A DNA stretch of 64,000 nucleotides from Trema orientale (lineage: Eukaryota > Streptophyta > Magnoliopsida > Rosales > Cannabaceae): assembly GCA_002914845.1 (NCBI GenBank), contig JXTC01000151.1, forward strand, positions 599,833 to 663,832. The letters are read 5' to 3'. Made by a program: the position numbers and the translations under genes. The notes under the pieces were generated by a model that was not told the DNA's origin, searched no databases, and worked only from the letters and a program-made list of their open reading frames with translations. Position 1 is the first letter of the stretch, and the number at the start of each line of letters is the position of its first letter. Positions 63,834 through 64,000 of the stretch are shown in pieces.

Positions 63834-64000
63834 TGAACTCTTTTTCGATCTAAACAAGTTTAAAACCACTTTTACACTTGTGTGTCATCACAAGCAGCCA
63901 CCAAATGAGTGTAATAGACAATAGGATCAATAAGATATACAATCCAAATTTAAGAAATCAGATTACAAACATAGAAAACTTAATCTATTACACATAAAAA
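63834..64000 (-). repeat. 5' LTR of the chromovirus (partial, window edge)
   Basis: It begins TGAACTCTTTTTCG on the plus strand and matches 56,972-57,138 at roughly 95%. The adjoining internal sequence (AGTGCACTTAGATT on the minus strand) is not a primer-binding site that I recognise. Confidence 0.85.

Larger units (their letters stand above)
56972..64000 (-). mobile_element. Tekay/Del-like Ty3/Gypsy chromovirus, running off the window
   Basis: Minus-strand order from right to left: 5' LTR (63,834 to beyond 64,000), gag (about 62,270-63,100, with a CEKCDKNHSGEC knuckle), protease (about 61,850-62,110), reverse transcriptase (about 61,000-61,600, CIDYRELN and FIDDILVY), RNase H (about 60,480-60,710), integrase (zinc region near 59,900-60,050, catalytic core near 59,580-59,800) and a chromodomain-like tail (58,761-58,960, QILDRKEKELRNK). 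Then come polypurine tract and 3' LTR. All parts are present, but the coding region is interrupted in several places, so it is broken. The visible LTR ends differ at about 9 of 167 positions, suggesting about two million years at plant rates. Confidence 0.88.

Overview
The window is nuclear DNA of a flowering plant, most likely a eudicot. It is AT-rich and intron-bearing, carries two plant-type cytochrome P450 genes, and is otherwise filled with LTR retrotransposons, solo or truncated LTRs and MITEs. No RNA genes, CRISPR arrays or bacterial-type features were recognised. The species cannot be named from sequence alone.

Host genes. Two minus-strand genes of the CYP87 family (CYP85 clan of microsomal P450s) share the same nine-exon structure. 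The right-hand copy (43,699-47,538) looks whole: all exon phases agree, all introns are GT-AG, and it predicts 476 residues with every P450 signature. The left-hand copy (22,882-27,949) has nine intact exons, but its introns are full of transposons. Intron 6 has a GC-AG donor. The exon 7 donor is missing exactly where a 0.79-kb terminal-inverted-repeat element abuts the exon, so this copy may be a recent pseudogene or be mis-spliced. A third partial copy (exon 9, part of exon 8 and the 3' flank, about 31,865-34,133) is a pseudogene fragment. It is split by a solo LTR and cut off by a Tat-type retrotransposon. No terpene cyclase or other pathway partner is present, so this is a small local P450 family rather than a demonstrated biosynthetic cluster.

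Layout. 1-8,115: old LTR remnant, nested MITEs, a GTCTAG-rich array, then the 3' end of a LARD-type element. 8,116-11,257: truncated Tat-type Ty3/Gypsy element. 12,481-21,488: structurally complete 9.0-kb LARD (two 2.37-kb LTRs, tRNA-iMet primer site, 5-bp target duplication, no coding capacity) inserted into an AT-rich tandem array. 22-28 kb: P450 copy 1. 28-34 kb: intergenic DNA, MITE, solo LTR, P450 fragment. 34,134-about 39,950: degraded Tat/Ogre-like element. 43.7-47.6 kb: P450 copy 2. 49,211-49,723: assembly gap. 50.4-54.7 kb: direct duplication of a non-coding segment. 54,716-56,762: LTR of the LARD family with an internal repeat. 56,972-64,000: Tekay/Del-like chromovirus on the minus strand, running off the window, with a Tourist-like MITE in its 3' LTR.

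The most informative structures are the element at the P450 splice donor and the MITE families with exact target duplications (two MULE-like with 9-bp duplications, one Tourist-like with TTA, one inserted in TA microsatellites). The LARD family, present as one complete copy plus two partial ones, is also notable. I found no convincing evidence of a wholly new biological system. All comparisons were made by eye.
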